Assembly (NCBI GenBank): GCA_036172665.1
Contig: CM069875.1
Coordinates: 13,100,001-13,164,000, forward strand
Direction of reading: 5' to 3'
Length of the DNA stretch: 64,000 bases
Origin: Prosopocoilus inquinatus
Taxonomy: Eukaryota; Arthropoda; Insecta; Coleoptera; Lucanidae
This document shows, piece after piece, positions 21,169 to 32,833 of this stretch (its first letter is position 1; each line of letters starts with the position of its first letter). The position numbers and the translations under genes are program-made. The notes under the pieces are model-generated. The model had not been told where the DNA came from and did not search any database. It saw only the letters and a list, made by a program, of their open reading frames with translations.

Positions 21169-22080
21169 TATAATGGAAACTTTGATCATCCTATAGAAAC
21201 TGTTCAAAAATAACTCGGTACTATTACAAAGTTTTTTATTATTAAAGTTACAGATACGATTAAATTAGCAAACTAGTAGTATCTTTCGTCCTGATTGCAA
21301 CAATGCATTCAAAAAAAAACAATTGAACATCGAGTTTATGAAATAAAGGGAAAATAACACTTTTTTTAAATAGAACACCCTATATATTGTTTGACCAATC
21401 GATAGAGAATAAAATTCTGCATTAAAATTGTTCTTTATCATTTTATCGGAAATTAATAAATAAGGAAGATAGAAGAGATGGTTGTGTTTCAAGAACAGAA
21501 CATTTCAACACAGTGTATGTATGTGAAAACATTAATTTTGGCTTATTTGTTTATTACAAAAGGTGTTTTTGTCTGAGTTTTTTAATAACAAGAATTTTTA
21601 TAAGATGCATTTTCTGGCCCAGAACATGCATCTTATGAAAATTCCTTTTATTAAAAGACTTTTACTAAACTCACTCAGAAACACCTTTTGTAATAAACAA
21701 ATAAACCAAAATTAATGTTTTCAAATACATACACGGTTTTGAAATGTTTTGTTCTTGGAACACAGCCATCTTAATGAATTTGTAGAAGATCAAAATATCT
21801 TCTTTATTTATTAATTTCCGATAAAATGATAAAAAACAATTTTAATTCAGAATTTTAATCTCTATCGAAAGGTCAAATAATACACAGCATGTTCCATTTA
21901 GAAGAAAGTGTTCTGTTCTTTTTATTTCGTAAACGCGTTGTTTTTTTTGTTTGTATACATCGTTGCAATCAGCGCAAAAAATACTACTAGTTTGCTAATT
22001 TAACTGGATCTGTAACTTCAATAATAAAAAAGTTAGCAATAGTGCCAAGTTATTTTTGAACAGTCTGTATACAGTGACCG
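21169..22080. mobile_element. 0.9-kb foldback element
   Basis: An imperfect palindrome centred near 21,628 (the loop reads TTTTCTGGCCCAGAA between GATGCA and TGCATC). Outer landmarks are the GTTCAAAAATAACT tract near 21,203 and its complement near 22,052. The frame at 21265-21492 follows from the low complexity and is not supported as a gene. Confidence 0.6.
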
Positions 22081-23440
22081 CTACAACGTTCGCACCATAT
22101 GAGAAATTTTTTTGTTATTGATTTGTTGTGTGGCACTTATTTAGGGTACGAAAATTACAAAAAAAATTGTAATTTGGAATTGTTGGGCAAACTACACAAA
22201 ATTTTAGTAGGATTCGAAAAGTGTTTACAAAATGTGTTTCTTGGTTAACAGAGAAAATTCTCTTCGGCCTAATACTTCAGAAAAAAAAAAATTCCGATTT
22301 TCTCAGTTTTGCTAAAGATCTGAAGCAGTTAATGGATATTTGTCAGTTAACTCATCCGAGTGGTTAGCTTATTCATTTGTGTTTATAAAAAATATTCAAT
22401 AGAATAAAATTTGCTCTTGTGTTCTTATCTGTTGCACGCACAAGAAAATTTGAAACTATTTTTCACGTTTCTGTGCCAGGCCTTTTTTACATAAGATATC
22501 GTGTTATTGTTTTTGATTTCTTCATAATACATTTCTTCTAACCCTAATTTAGATTAAGCAGATCGAAAATTGCAAAAATTACTTCTACTTTTTGGTTTGG
22601 ACCCGTTTAAATTCGTACTTATAAAATCAATACTTTTCGTGATAGCCATGAAATATTTACTGTTTGTACAAATCTCGATTTCTAGATTTCGATCTGTGCT
22701 TTCATATTCTGCAAACATAATGTTTATGCAAGTGCAGGATGGAAAGTTATGAACGTTTGAAGTTGGTACTGTTTCATTGGTCCGAGCGTCACGTTTAATT
22801 CATTTCTAATTACTTTAAATCAACCGGGTAAAACTTTCTAAAGGCTTTATTGTATAGATATGTATGTTTACTTTATGACTGCGTGAAAATTTTCAGTGAA
22901 AGCAATTGTCTTGGTGCAATATATTAATAATGACTTACGCTGGTTAAAATAGTCATAGTTAACTTAATATCAAATATTTTTTCAGTTTCTTCATATGAGG
23001 GGAATCTACACATTATACTCTTTGTAATAGATTAAATATTATTGATCTGTGATCGTTATTTTAGCGGTGGCAGAGTTTTGAAATATCATAATTTTATTAC
23101 TGGAATTTTATTGCTAACTTCTCATCGGTTTTAAAAACGTATTTCTTCGGAAAAGTCATCATTGTGAAATTTCGTTGCGCGCAAAATTATCAAATGGCTA
23201 TCAAAAAGGTTTATGTGAGTTACAAGTAAAATGTCGTCACGGTCTCATTCGAATACTATTTTCATTCGAATACTAATTTCATTCGAATACCATTTTTATT
23301 CGAAAATTAATTTTATTCGAATACTAATTTCATTCGACTTCTAATTTTATTCGAATACTAATTTCATTCGAATGCTATTTTTGCCCATCACTAGACTATA
23401 AAGTTATTTTTTTATTGTTGCAAACGTCACAATTTATTAA

Positions 23441-24005
23441 TTTCTAATTACTTCAAATCAACCGGCTAAAACTCATTGGGTAGCTTAAATGATTGATTTC
23501 GATCTATGCTTTCATATTCTGCAAACAGGACGTTTATGCTAGTGCGGGATGGAAGGTTATGATCGTTTGAAGTTGGTACTGTTTCATTGGTCCGAGCGTC
23601 ACTTTTAATTAATTTCTAATTAATTCAAATCAACCGGCTAAAACTCAGGGGGTGGTGTAAACGATGGATTTCGATCTGTGCTTTCATATTCTGCAAACAG
23701 AACGTTTATGCAAGTGCGGGATGGAAGGTTATGATCGTTTGAAGTTGGTACTGTTTCATTGGTCCGAGCGTCACTTTTAATTAATTTCTAATTAATTCAA
23801 ATCAACCGGCTAAAACTCAGAGGGTGGTTTAAACGATGGATTTCGATCTGTGCTTTCATATTCTGCAAACAGAATGTTTATGCAAGTGCGGGATGGAAAG
23901 TTATGAACGTTAGAAGTTGGTACTGTTTCATTGGTCCGAGCGTCACTTTTAATTAATTTCTAATTACTTCAAATCAACCGGCTAAAACTCAGAGGGTGGT
24001 TTAAC
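23441..24005 (+). repeat. 172-bp satellite, right array
   Basis: Units begin at about 23441, 23613, 23785 and 23957, each starting TTTCTAATTA(C/A)TTCAAATCA, period 172 bp. Divergence between units is small. The array lies just outside the hAT-like end and is the inverse of the left array. Confidence 0.8.
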
Positions 24006-25585
24006 GAGACATGTTTATGCGAATACTACATGAAAAGATATGGATGTTCAAATTTAGTATTATTTTATTGCTGGGAATGCCATATTTAATTAATTTTCTA
24101 ATTACTTTAAATCAACCGGCTAAAACTTCTAAAGGCATTGTTATACAGATATGTATGTTTACTTTATGACTACGTGAACATTTTCAGTGAAAGCAATTGT
24201 TTTGGTGCAATATATGAATAATGACTTATGCTAATTAAAATAGTCATCAGTTTCTTCATATGAGGGGAATCTATACATTAAACTCTTTGTAATAGATTAA
24301 ATATTACTGATCTGTGATTGTTATTTTAGCGGTGACAGCGTTTTGAAATTTCATAATTTTATTGCTAACTTCTCATCGGTGTTTTTAAATAAATAAATAA
24401 ATTGTTCTATCGAAGTGCATACAAAACCTGCAAACTGTCGTTGCTTATTAAAGTTACGTGCCGAGGCATCGTCATAAACTTTTTATTAATTTATGGTATT
24501 TATATCGTAAATGGAAAAAAAATGGCTGCTTGTATTATAAACACTGTGTACCGGTCTTAAATCTGTATTAGCTTTACAAGAAAATTTGTCACTGCATTTT
24601 GGAAATGAATGCGAAGTAATTTACGATCAAAACCAAGTATGTTGTATGGTTTTCGGCATATATAATTAATTCTTAAATTTATTATTTACTTTTCCTCCAA
24701 TTTTCTTGCTATATCAATTTAAAAGTTAAATTTATATTCTAATATTATTATTGTTCAAAAGTTAAACTCGAATATTTTAAAATCCGACTTATTCCCGTTC
24801 TGTTACTATTTTTATTCAATATTTATTTTGACCACCGTAATCGTCAAAATTAAAAAAGAAATAAGTATCGTCAAAACAATACAATTTAGCCAAGATGAAT
24901 GTAAATACAAAAGATGTATAATTGTAAGGAGAATTCAAAAATGTAATAATATACTGAGTGTTCTATTTAAAATAGGAAAGTTAGTATCGACTTCCGGTAG
25001 AACAGAAAGCACGTCATGACTGATTTTATATTATTTTAATAGATAGTCATCGATTATTGCAACGTACAAATTTTTCAGCGATCTGTAAGGAGTAGTTTCC
25101 AATATATCTAATAGATCACTCACATGACATATATCTTTCAAGTTCTAGCAATATGTATCAACACGTAAGTACGAATAGATGTAAACACCGATTAGTTTGA
25201 AATTTATACTTGCCGGAGAGAAATTGCAAGAATTGCCTGCACGTCTACTTTTGTGACACTGTCGCGCAATAATTTTTATGGGTGATAAAAAAGAATGGTG
25301 AAAAGTCGAAATTGAGGAACTAATTAAAAGATATAGACAAGGAACATTTTTCTTTTTTTTGCCATCTTCAGAATAATCACACCGGCGGCGATTCTTCGTT
25401 TCGATACCTTCATTATAAACAGCTTAATAATGAGCTTCATGTAAAAAAAAGATAGGTATGACACGTGACACAACTATATTTCGGTGTATACATATCCACC
25501 ATATAAATTGCTAGTAATTTCTGTCAATATGTAAACAGTCAAATCGATTTTATGTCCGACACTTGACATTTATTTTCGTACAAAA
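24006..25585. other. Gene-free stretch
   Basis: 24,080-24,385 is a diverged further copy of the foldback-arm sequence at 22,800-23,130. The remainder, 24,390-25,585, shows no gene, repeat or terminal structure that I can support; the frame at 24828-25019 is short and featureless. Confidence 0.5.
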
Positions 25586-25723
25586 ATGTCAGATGTAAAC
25601 GCACCTTTACCCGCAAACCTCGCACTCTTGCTACCAAGACTCAGAGAAATGTCAAGTTACAGCGAGATCATAAATTGCCAGCATTTAAAAAGATCTGCTA
25701 CTTTTTTTTTAAATGTCGCTCCG
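25586..25723 (+). CDS. Candidate first coding exon (unrecognised gene)
   Basis: ATG in good context (AAAAATGTC) opens a 46-codon frame, MSDVNAPLPANLALLLPRLR followed by EMSSYSEIINCQHLKR and ending NVAP, directly before a near-consensus donor (CCG|GTAAGT, phase 0). Composition differs from the surrounding AT-rich DNA. No domain is recognisable in so short a piece. Downstream exons were not identified within the window, and insertion-rich DNA follows. Confidence 0.45.
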
Positions 25724-25918
25724 GTAAGTTTTCAATTTCACTATAAACTTTCAGAAAAGCTTCAATTCAAATTTTGGCTGATACGTAAAAATTAGTGACA
25801 ACCTGAAGTACCAACCAATTTCAACCAAAATATATCTGGGGAAATTTGCTTTTTAGCAACATATTTAAAATGTGGTGGTTTTTTTATTTTGAAACCATAT
25901 TTGAAATAGACAGTACAT

Positions 25919-26066
25919 AGACTCAGAGAAATGTCAAATTGCAGCGAGACCATAAATGCTGGCAACCTTCAGTTGCGGCAGCTTTTGCGGAGCCAACCAA
26001 ACTGTCTCGTGCAAAGGGCAAATTTAGTTCTAGTTTGGTATAAAATTTGCTTCCATACGCGATGAA
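25919..26066 (+). pseudogene. Partial copy of the preceding exon
   Basis: The tract GACTCAGAGAAATGTCAAAT onward repeats about 45 bp of the exon at 25586-25723 with few changes. In the same frame it stays open through RLREMSNCSETINAGN, then LRQLLRSQPNCLVQRAN to a TGA at about 26064. An AG lies just upstream, so this could be an alternative or duplicated exon; a decayed tandem copy is equally possible. Confidence 0.35.
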
Positions 26067-26317
26067 CGTAGATGATCGACGAATGAGGCGGCTTGAGGAG
26101 GCGGCAACCAGGTGTTTTTGAGTTCTTCAAATCGTTTTTCACTTAATGGTACCTTGAATCTTCGCCAATTAAAGGTACTTGCGGCAAGATTTTGCAAGGA
26201 AACTCGGTCGCGTTGTGTTCCTCTATATGTAATCTTTCATTCAAATCCTGTTTTGTTAAAATAACAGATGAACGTAGAAAAGTTGCAGTGGGACCTTAGA
26301 CTCTAAATTTATCTAAC

Positions 26318-26410
26318 AAGTATTATCCTTGGAAAACTTTGTATCGATAATAGTTTCCGAGGATATTTCCTGGCAGATAAACATATCAAGGTAACATATC
26401 GGGCTAAGAA
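26318..26410. repeat. Fragment related to the Harbinger-like MITE
   Basis: Shares TTGTATCGATAATAGTTTCC and CCTGGCAGATAAA with the complete element at 58624-58751. It is incomplete and the ends have diverged. Confidence 0.5.
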
Positions 26411-26580
26411 GCCGTATTTATAAAGAGCTATAAATGATATGATATATAAATTATTTCATTTATATAAATAAAATACTAAATCAGATGTCATATTCACAAA
26501 TCAAAAATATGACATTTGTTCCGTCGATTTATAAATCGTTTGATTTACCTGTTCTTTACTATTGATTTAATCATTTTATG

Positions 26581-26760
26581 ATAAATTTTTTCGCTGTAGG
26601 TAAACTGTATTTATTTATATATTTCTTTAAAGAAAAAGCAAAATGTACATTTTTACACATTCTACCACAGAAATAATTGTTTCTCGTGTATTTTTAAATA
26701 CACTAGGCAACACCAGACATCTTATGTTAAATAATTAAAATTGTTTCGGAAAGCAAAAAA
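26581..26760 (-). repeat. Dispersed repeat shared with 1880-2050
   Basis: Inverted, diverged copy. Landmarks are TTTCTTTAAAGAAAAAGC and AACATAAGATG...GGTGTTG read on the minus strand. Class unknown. Flanking DNA to 27,265 shows no gene. Confidence 0.5.
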
Positions 26761-27265
26761 ACCGTTGTCACGTCGAATTGTCCACGATAGTTCGGTCACT
26801 TGACCGATTAATTGTGCATTACGATCACCGTACATTATACATTATCATGTAATCATCGTCGGAATGGTTAAAATGTAGCACGATATTCTTCATCGATGAT
26901 GTTTGCTCCAACCTCCGTAAAATTTTTTCAATGCAATCTTGGTGCTACACAGGGAGTTGATTTTTTTTTTATCTCAACATTGATAATTTCTTTGTTTCTT
27001 GCTGGGCCTACGTTATTACATATGCTCTTCCTAAATCGTAGACAGCAGCTTTGGTTGATTCTTTCGTAGGTATAATTAAATTTTAATTTTTCTGTGGTAG
27101 GTGTTGTTCGTTTGCGACTACAAATAGGAAAAAATATAATTGTAGAGATAAGAAAAAGAAAAATATTGAAAAGCTTACCTGATACAAGTTATCTTTGAGC
27201 AACTGCAAATAATTGAAATTGTTGTGTGGTTAAGTAATTCATTTTTTGATTTTTTTTAAACCATG

Positions 27266-28859
27266 GCATTATAAAAAGAAAGAAAAAAATAAAGAGGTCA
27301 TTTACCTGCAAAGACAGGATTCAACGTGTTTGAACAAAACAAGTAATAACATCCGGTTGGGTCAGAAGTGTGTATGATATTGTAGAAGAAAAAAATAATA
27401 ATAACTGTCGTTTTACAGAACGAGATTCTTGTTTAATTAATTTTTGAAAATAAGCAGAAGTTTATTTTTTCTGGAAAAACAAAAATAAGTCATATTCGTT
27501 GAGTTGAATGAACTCTTGAAATAAGAAATCCAACAATATAAAATCATGTTTTCCCAAAATTTAAAAACCAATTAGCAGAACCTTACGTACTTTATAAAAT
27601 CAAAATGTTTAAAATTTAACGCTAACGAAGGAACAGGAGCTAAAAAAATAAAAAATACTGCATTGTGAATTTATAATTGCAAACCGTAACTCTTATTGAT
27701 AATTTTACAGTACTTTCAGGTTCAAAATTATTTATTTGGTTATTCACCTTTTAAGAAGATTTATTCTTCTGCATTTAGGATGATTCGACCTAAGTATAGC
27801 AGCAAAAATAAATATTATTAAATAAGAATTGAAATTTCATTTTCAGATATTAATTTTGAGGCATTTCTGTGTAATTTTATTGCTAAATAGATAACTCTTA
27901 ATATTCAATGGATAAATAAATGCTTACTTACAATACATATCTGAGTTTGAAACAATAAATCTTTAAAAGTTTTTGAAAAAAGAATTAAACACTTGAAAAA
28001 CAAGATAAAAAAAATCTAATTGATTATAAGGAAACATTGATATTACAAGAAGCTGTAATAAGAATTCTTTTTGCTTCCGTAATTTAAAATAGCCAACTCG
28101 AACGACCCTCAATCAATCGCACTTTTAAATCGACGAGTCAGCAAGTCAGCAGTGTCTAGTTTCTTGGGTATAGAGTACATTCATTTGTAACGGAACGCCC
28201 TATACATTATTACATATTTGGACAGACTTGTCTAGGTTTCCATATACCTTAGAGGTTTTAGATACATGCATAATTACAACGGAAAATTGTCAGACACAGA
28301 ATTTGGCAAAGTTCATAACATTTTATTTTTGTCAAAAGATTTATTCTTCTGCATTTAGGATGATTCGACTTAAGCACAGCAGTATTTGAAAATGTTCTGG
28401 TAAAAGATGAATATTATTAAATAGGAATTGCAATTTTATTTTCATATTTTAAGTGCTTCAGACATTAATTTTTGAGACATTTCTGTGTAATTTTATTGGT
28501 AAATTGATAACTGTTATCAATAATCTCCCTTTAAAAGGTCTTTCGCTGCATTTGAAATTAAAGTGTTTTTCTTCTTCTTTCAGAAATATTGTATAGTATT
28601 GTCGAGTCAATCAACTATGCACATTTAGCAAAAAATTGTATTGGAATGTCGCCTGCACTAACGTGTGTCATTAAAACTAGAAACGTTGCTAAATATCAAA
28701 GCGGAAAATAAAAACTATTCTTCAGTAAATTTTAGAACAGGCAGCTTACAAGAAACGGTGGAAACTACTCAATATTGTTATTTCTTTGTTTCCCTGCTAG
28801 TTAACTATTTTTTTAAACACTTACCAAGAACAGTTCATTGTTGGCCTCGCGAGAAATAT
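27266..28859 (+). repeat. RF-1 repeat, left part of the provirus-split copy
   Basis: Collinear with 9660-11193, with scattered substitutions and small indels. It is interrupted at 28,859 by the Gypsy/errantivirus-like provirus and resumes at 39,793. Confidence 0.8.
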
Positions 28860-29241
28860 TGTCACGACCCTGGAAAGATCGAGGGTCGCAAAGGGGGGTT
28901 GCTCAGAGGGAACACTCGCTAGCTAGTAGCGGAGGTACCTTAACGGAATGCTGGAAAGTTAAAAATAAAAATAACCATACCTTTCAGAAGCGGTTTATTT
29001 GCAAAAACTCAAAGAATCCCTTCAGCAAGCAGAGCCCGGTAACCGCCAGGTGACGTCCACGGCACCGCGCACACACACGCCCGTCTGTCTGTCTGTCTAT
29101 CTATATCCCCGCGACGCGTTTTCCTAGCGGTTTTATTATGCCTGCCTGCTGAAGTCAGCAAATCATTTATCCCAGTCTATAACTAATTAATTGAAACAGT
29201 TATAACAATAATTGATACCTACCTTAGCATCATTTGTGACA
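28860..29241 (-). repeat. 3' LTR of the errantivirus-like element
   Basis: 382 bp, bounded by TGTCAC and GTGACA. Has a (TGTC)n/(TATC)n tract in the middle. Compared with the other LTR it has an extra stretch around TGCTGAAGTCAG at 29,148. Confidence 0.93.
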
Positions 29242-29260
29242 TTTCCCCCCCTCTGGAGAA
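29242..29260 (-). other. Polypurine tract
   Basis: On the minus strand a purine run CTCCAGAGGGGGGGAAAT directly precedes the 3' LTR, the expected position of the plus-strand primer in LTR retroelements. Confidence 0.8.
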
Positions 29261-29514
29261 AAAACGTCTCCTGACCGTTTCTTAATGGATACAATTACCA
29301 TATCGTTTTTATTAAAAAGGTAACGATTGAATAGCCACAAATGATACTAGGTTTACATATACGAATCAATCTAAAAGTAAAAAAGACATATGAAAAACTG
29401 TAAACTATCTACATAAAACACGTATGTAAGTGAAAAATAAACGCAATAAAAATTAATTTTACTCAAAACCGCACTCACAGTTTTAGTTTTAGAGTTCGGA
29501 CGGACACTTTAGCA

Positions 29515-30011
29515 GTTTGTGGAAAGGGAATCCCTTTACGTTAGTTTGTCACAGGACAATCCACCAAAATCTTCTACGTAACCACCAAGTTCTCCGGCGT
29601 TGTTGACCAGTGGCTTTTTAGGCTCCCCGACGTTAGTGTTTACGGGTTTCTGCTCAGTGGCCTCTTCAAAAGCAGCAAGCAGTTAAATTGGACCTTTTGA
29701 TGGTAGTTGGTAATGAGTTCCTCAATGGCCTGTCCCAGATTTGCTGTTGATGAACTTAGGCTCTTGTAGTAGAAGTACTCTTGTCCTTTGATAAATGGTG
29801 TGAACAGGACCAACAAGACCCTTGCACGCCCTACTCAATTCAGGCGTGGCATCTGCAATGTGCTGCAGATTCTTGAGGTTGTGGTTGATTGTCCAGTTGT
29901 GGAACGATTTTGGTCAAACTCTGGAGGCTCTGTTTCATCCCCATGTTTTTTGTGACGGTCGGGTGTATCCCTTTCCCTTGAAATTTGTCCGTCTCCGTAC
30001 GGTTCATGCAA
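29515..30011 (-). pseudogene. Decayed coding segment between env and 3' LTR
   Basis: This stretch is visibly richer in G+C than its flanks and, on the minus strand, shows protein-like sequence in successive frames: MNRTETDKFQGKGIHPTVTK, then LKNLQHIADATPELSRACKG and VHTIYQRTRVLL, then AIEELITNYHQK, then EEATEQKPVNTN and GGYVEDFGGLSCDKL before a stop. At least three frame changes and a stop break it. It lies where some retroviruses and errantiviruses carry accessory or transduced sequence. I do not recognise the protein. Host transduction or a relic of another element are both possible. Confidence 0.4.
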
Positions 30012-30775
30012 AATTAAAACAAAAACAAAAGTAAATAATAATAAAAATTAATATTAATTAATACTAAATAAACTTCTAATGAATTTACACACACATTTAT
30101 TATTGTATTTATACAATTTATTTTTCTTTTTTTTTATTATAATCTAGGATTCATTTAAAGGTTCTGTTATAAACGACATTAAAATACGTATTTGGATAGT
30201 TTGAATAATTTTAGTGTGTACAATTTATATATTCATACAACACTTTGGATTAAAACATTGGGTAGCCTTGTTAATATGTAGATTATTCTAATAAACATAT
30301 AGTGTACGTACTTTAACTTATGTCATCGAAAATTTCATTCTTTACTCTTTTCGAGCATACAATACATATTTAATACTTTCCAACAATTAGTCCATATGGC
30401 TAATACATAAGAAATATTTTGTCTTACATAACATAATATACTTTTATAAAGTTTCATTCTCTTTCATTTTCTTTCTTATAGTACTAACTTAGTATTAATG
30501 TAATCGAAAATTTCATTCTTTACTTTTTTCGAATATACAAAATACTTGTTAATTAAAATTTTGCAGTTGAAAATTTCAGTTCTTACTCTTTTCAACTACA
30601 ATTACTCACTGTAAAATATTTAATAATTAGGCCATTTCATACTTTCAAGTGTTATTACTTTAATATTTAACCCATTTAATCATTTCTTTTACTATTAATT
30701 TATATAAATTGCGTACCCACTCATTTGGGGGGGCCCTTACATCTTCGATTCTAACTTACTAGGCTGCAGTCCTAG
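30012..30775. other. Non-coding 3' region of the provirus
   Basis: AT-rich. A unit of about 45 bp with the landmark TCGAAAATTTCATTCTTTAC recurs near 30,327 and 30,505, with a more diverged third copy near 30,567 (GTTGAAAATTTCAGTTCTTA). Otherwise I see nothing. Confidence 0.5.
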
Positions 30776-32293
30776 TTAATGTAGACTCGACTCTGATGTA
30801 GATGCTTTAAGATCAATCTTACAACTTCTCCCGTCTGGCAAGACAAAGATTCCCTCATCGTACTGTTTTGAACCAACAATTCCTTGCGAATCCCTTCTTG
30901 TCACTTTATTTGCACATGTTCTTACTTTTAAATAACACCAAATTATAATAACTATACCAATTACAGTAAATACCGTGGCCGTGGTAATGAATCCTATGTG
31001 TGTGTTTCTTCTGAAATTAAAATCTAAATCTAGATCGTCAATATCTTTTAACACCTCATCTAAATTTCTACTGTTTTCTTTTAGCCTACTTCCTTTAACT
31101 AAGTCTTCCAACTTATAAAAATTTATTTTGTCAAGGTCAGCAATCAATGGATTTATTAAATTTCTTTCTGTTGTGTTGAAATGAAAGAATTTCCAGCGTG
31201 ATGAATATTGAATACTTTTTGTAAACTTAACTGAATGAACTGGATTTAAAATTATGTTTTTGGAAAACCCTTTGCACTCTTCAGATAGTGTAATTCTTCC
31301 TGTACCCCATAATTCTATATACTCAATTTTTTGGTTATTTTTGCAATTAACAGTCATTGTTTCTCTGTTTGGTGCTACGAAAATCCTCGAGTTATAAACG
31401 CCTGACTCAATAAATTTTGTTCTATTCAAATAAATGATATGTCTTTCACATACATTGGGCAATTCTTTTACTGGCCGAAATAACTGAACTTCACATGATT
31501 GTTGCGAGTCACATAATATTGGTTTTTCATAATTTAAAATGTAGTTTCTGTTTTCTGAAATAAAACAATTCTGAAATTCACTTTCATCTAAATGAAAATA
31601 TTTATTGTGCAGTTCATTAATTGCTAAATATCGAAATTCATTTTTAATAAATATAAAGTTGTTGTCATGTAGTCTAATTGGAACTGATACAGTTTTAAAT
31701 AAAAGGTAAGGATTTACATGAACTAATGGAATTTTTAAAGCACAATTCAATTTTGATTGTAGAATAAAAACGTTTACCTTTAAAATTCTCCACAAAAGTG
31801 TATTATCCTCATGATCTAAAATATTAAATGGTAATTTTAGCCCTGGTGGAATATGGTTAATAATTGTATTTAGTTGTTCCAGGATAGTCGTGGGTGTAAT
31901 TAATAAGGGGTGCAAAATTCCTTGCTTCGCAGCAACTAATACATTTACAAGATTCGTTGTTTCTAACTGATATTGATCAATTAAAAGAGTTAGCAAAGCT
32001 ACATGATCCTTCAGTCGTCTATCTATTTTATAAATAAAATCGATGTCGGTTAAAGTATTGTTTACCAAAAATTTTAATTTTTGAAAATTTTCGAGAATAA
32101 TTTTTTCATTGTGCTGAAAATGACCAATAGTATTATTTAAAGAATCCAAAGTTGATTTAACGACAGACGTTTGTTTGGCTAAAATTTTACTCATTTGTTT
32201 TTCGTTTTTTGTCAATGCTCCTATTGCTTTCTCAAAATGTTCTTCATCTTCTGTAGTTAAGGTTCCAAACAAAACTTTTGAAGCTTTACCCAC
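30776..32293 (-). pseudogene. Env, transmembrane part (errantivirus, baculovirus F-like)
   Basis: 505 codons, broken from the N-terminal part by a one-base frameshift just after the cleavage site. The start resembles the fusion-peptide and following helical region of insect errantivirus Env (KVLFGTLTTEDEEHF near residues 6-20), followed by a long heptad-rich segment, a cysteine-containing middle (CDSQQSCEVQLF, CKNNQK, LSEECKGF), and near residues 432-455 a hydrophobic membrane anchor (TTATVFTVIGIVIIIW) before a short basic cytoplasmic tail. In intact relatives the protein is a membrane fusion glycoprotein related to baculovirus F. Because of the frameshift the normal precursor is not made from this copy. 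Confidence 0.8.
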
Positions 32294-32297
32294 AATA

Positions 32298-32678
32298 TCA
32301 CATATACCCTCTTTTTACTCGAACGTGGCCAATGAAACTTGGTATTACATTTCTTTCCCAAGTGACCCGATTCATAGTTTGATTTATTAATTTAATGTAA
32401 TTGCCACATAGTTCATTTTTCTCAAGCAAAGGTTCATTACAGATTTCTGTTGTTTCCCTAAACATATTTTTCAGTTGAACAAATTTATCATCGTATGACT
32501 CTAAATCGATGTAAGTAATAATATTCCAAAAAGTATTAGTCAGATATAGATTACCTACATTTTCAAATAAAATTCCTGATGTCTTTTCTAACGATTCGAC
32601 TTTATATGGAATTTTTACGTCTTCTTCTCCATATCCAAATGTGAAAAATATCAAGTATAAGAAATAATATAACTCCAT
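32298..32678 (-). pseudogene. Env, N-terminal part with signal peptide and furin-type site
   Basis: 126 codons. It begins with a hydrophobic signal peptide (MELYYFLYLIFFTFGYG) and ends at RVKRG, a furin-type cleavage motif, followed within two codons by a premature stop. The continuation is in another frame starting at about 32,295. In errantiviruses Env is usually expressed from a spliced transcript. The start lies about 150 bp after the pol stop codon. The single-base disruption at the boundary of the fusion domain is visible directly in the sequence. Confidence 0.8.
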
Positions 32679-32833
32679 TTCAATTTTCTTGCTAATGACC
32701 CTGTAACAATTCTTTATTTATATATACAGTCTACACTTCAATTGGAGAAAAAAAATCCAACGTATGATAAAAATACTTAATTATATCCCCTTAAAATTAA
32801 ACTTATTATTTATTTGTTTATTTAAGTAAAAAC

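Larger units (their letters stand above)
18622..23397. mobile_element. Large foldback with hAT-like ends
   Basis: The outer ends are inverted repeats, AGTCTAGTGATGGGC at 18623-18637 and its complement at 23382-23396. The core TAGTGATGGGC resembles termini of hAT transposons. The arms (18622-19641 and 22442-23397) are inverted and near-identical over about 0.7 kb in their inner part. No transposase is visible and no 8-bp target duplication is evident, so a non-autonomous hAT foldback is inference. The central 2.8 kb holds satellite copies, a 420-bp MITE and a 0.9-kb palindrome. Confidence 0.5.
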
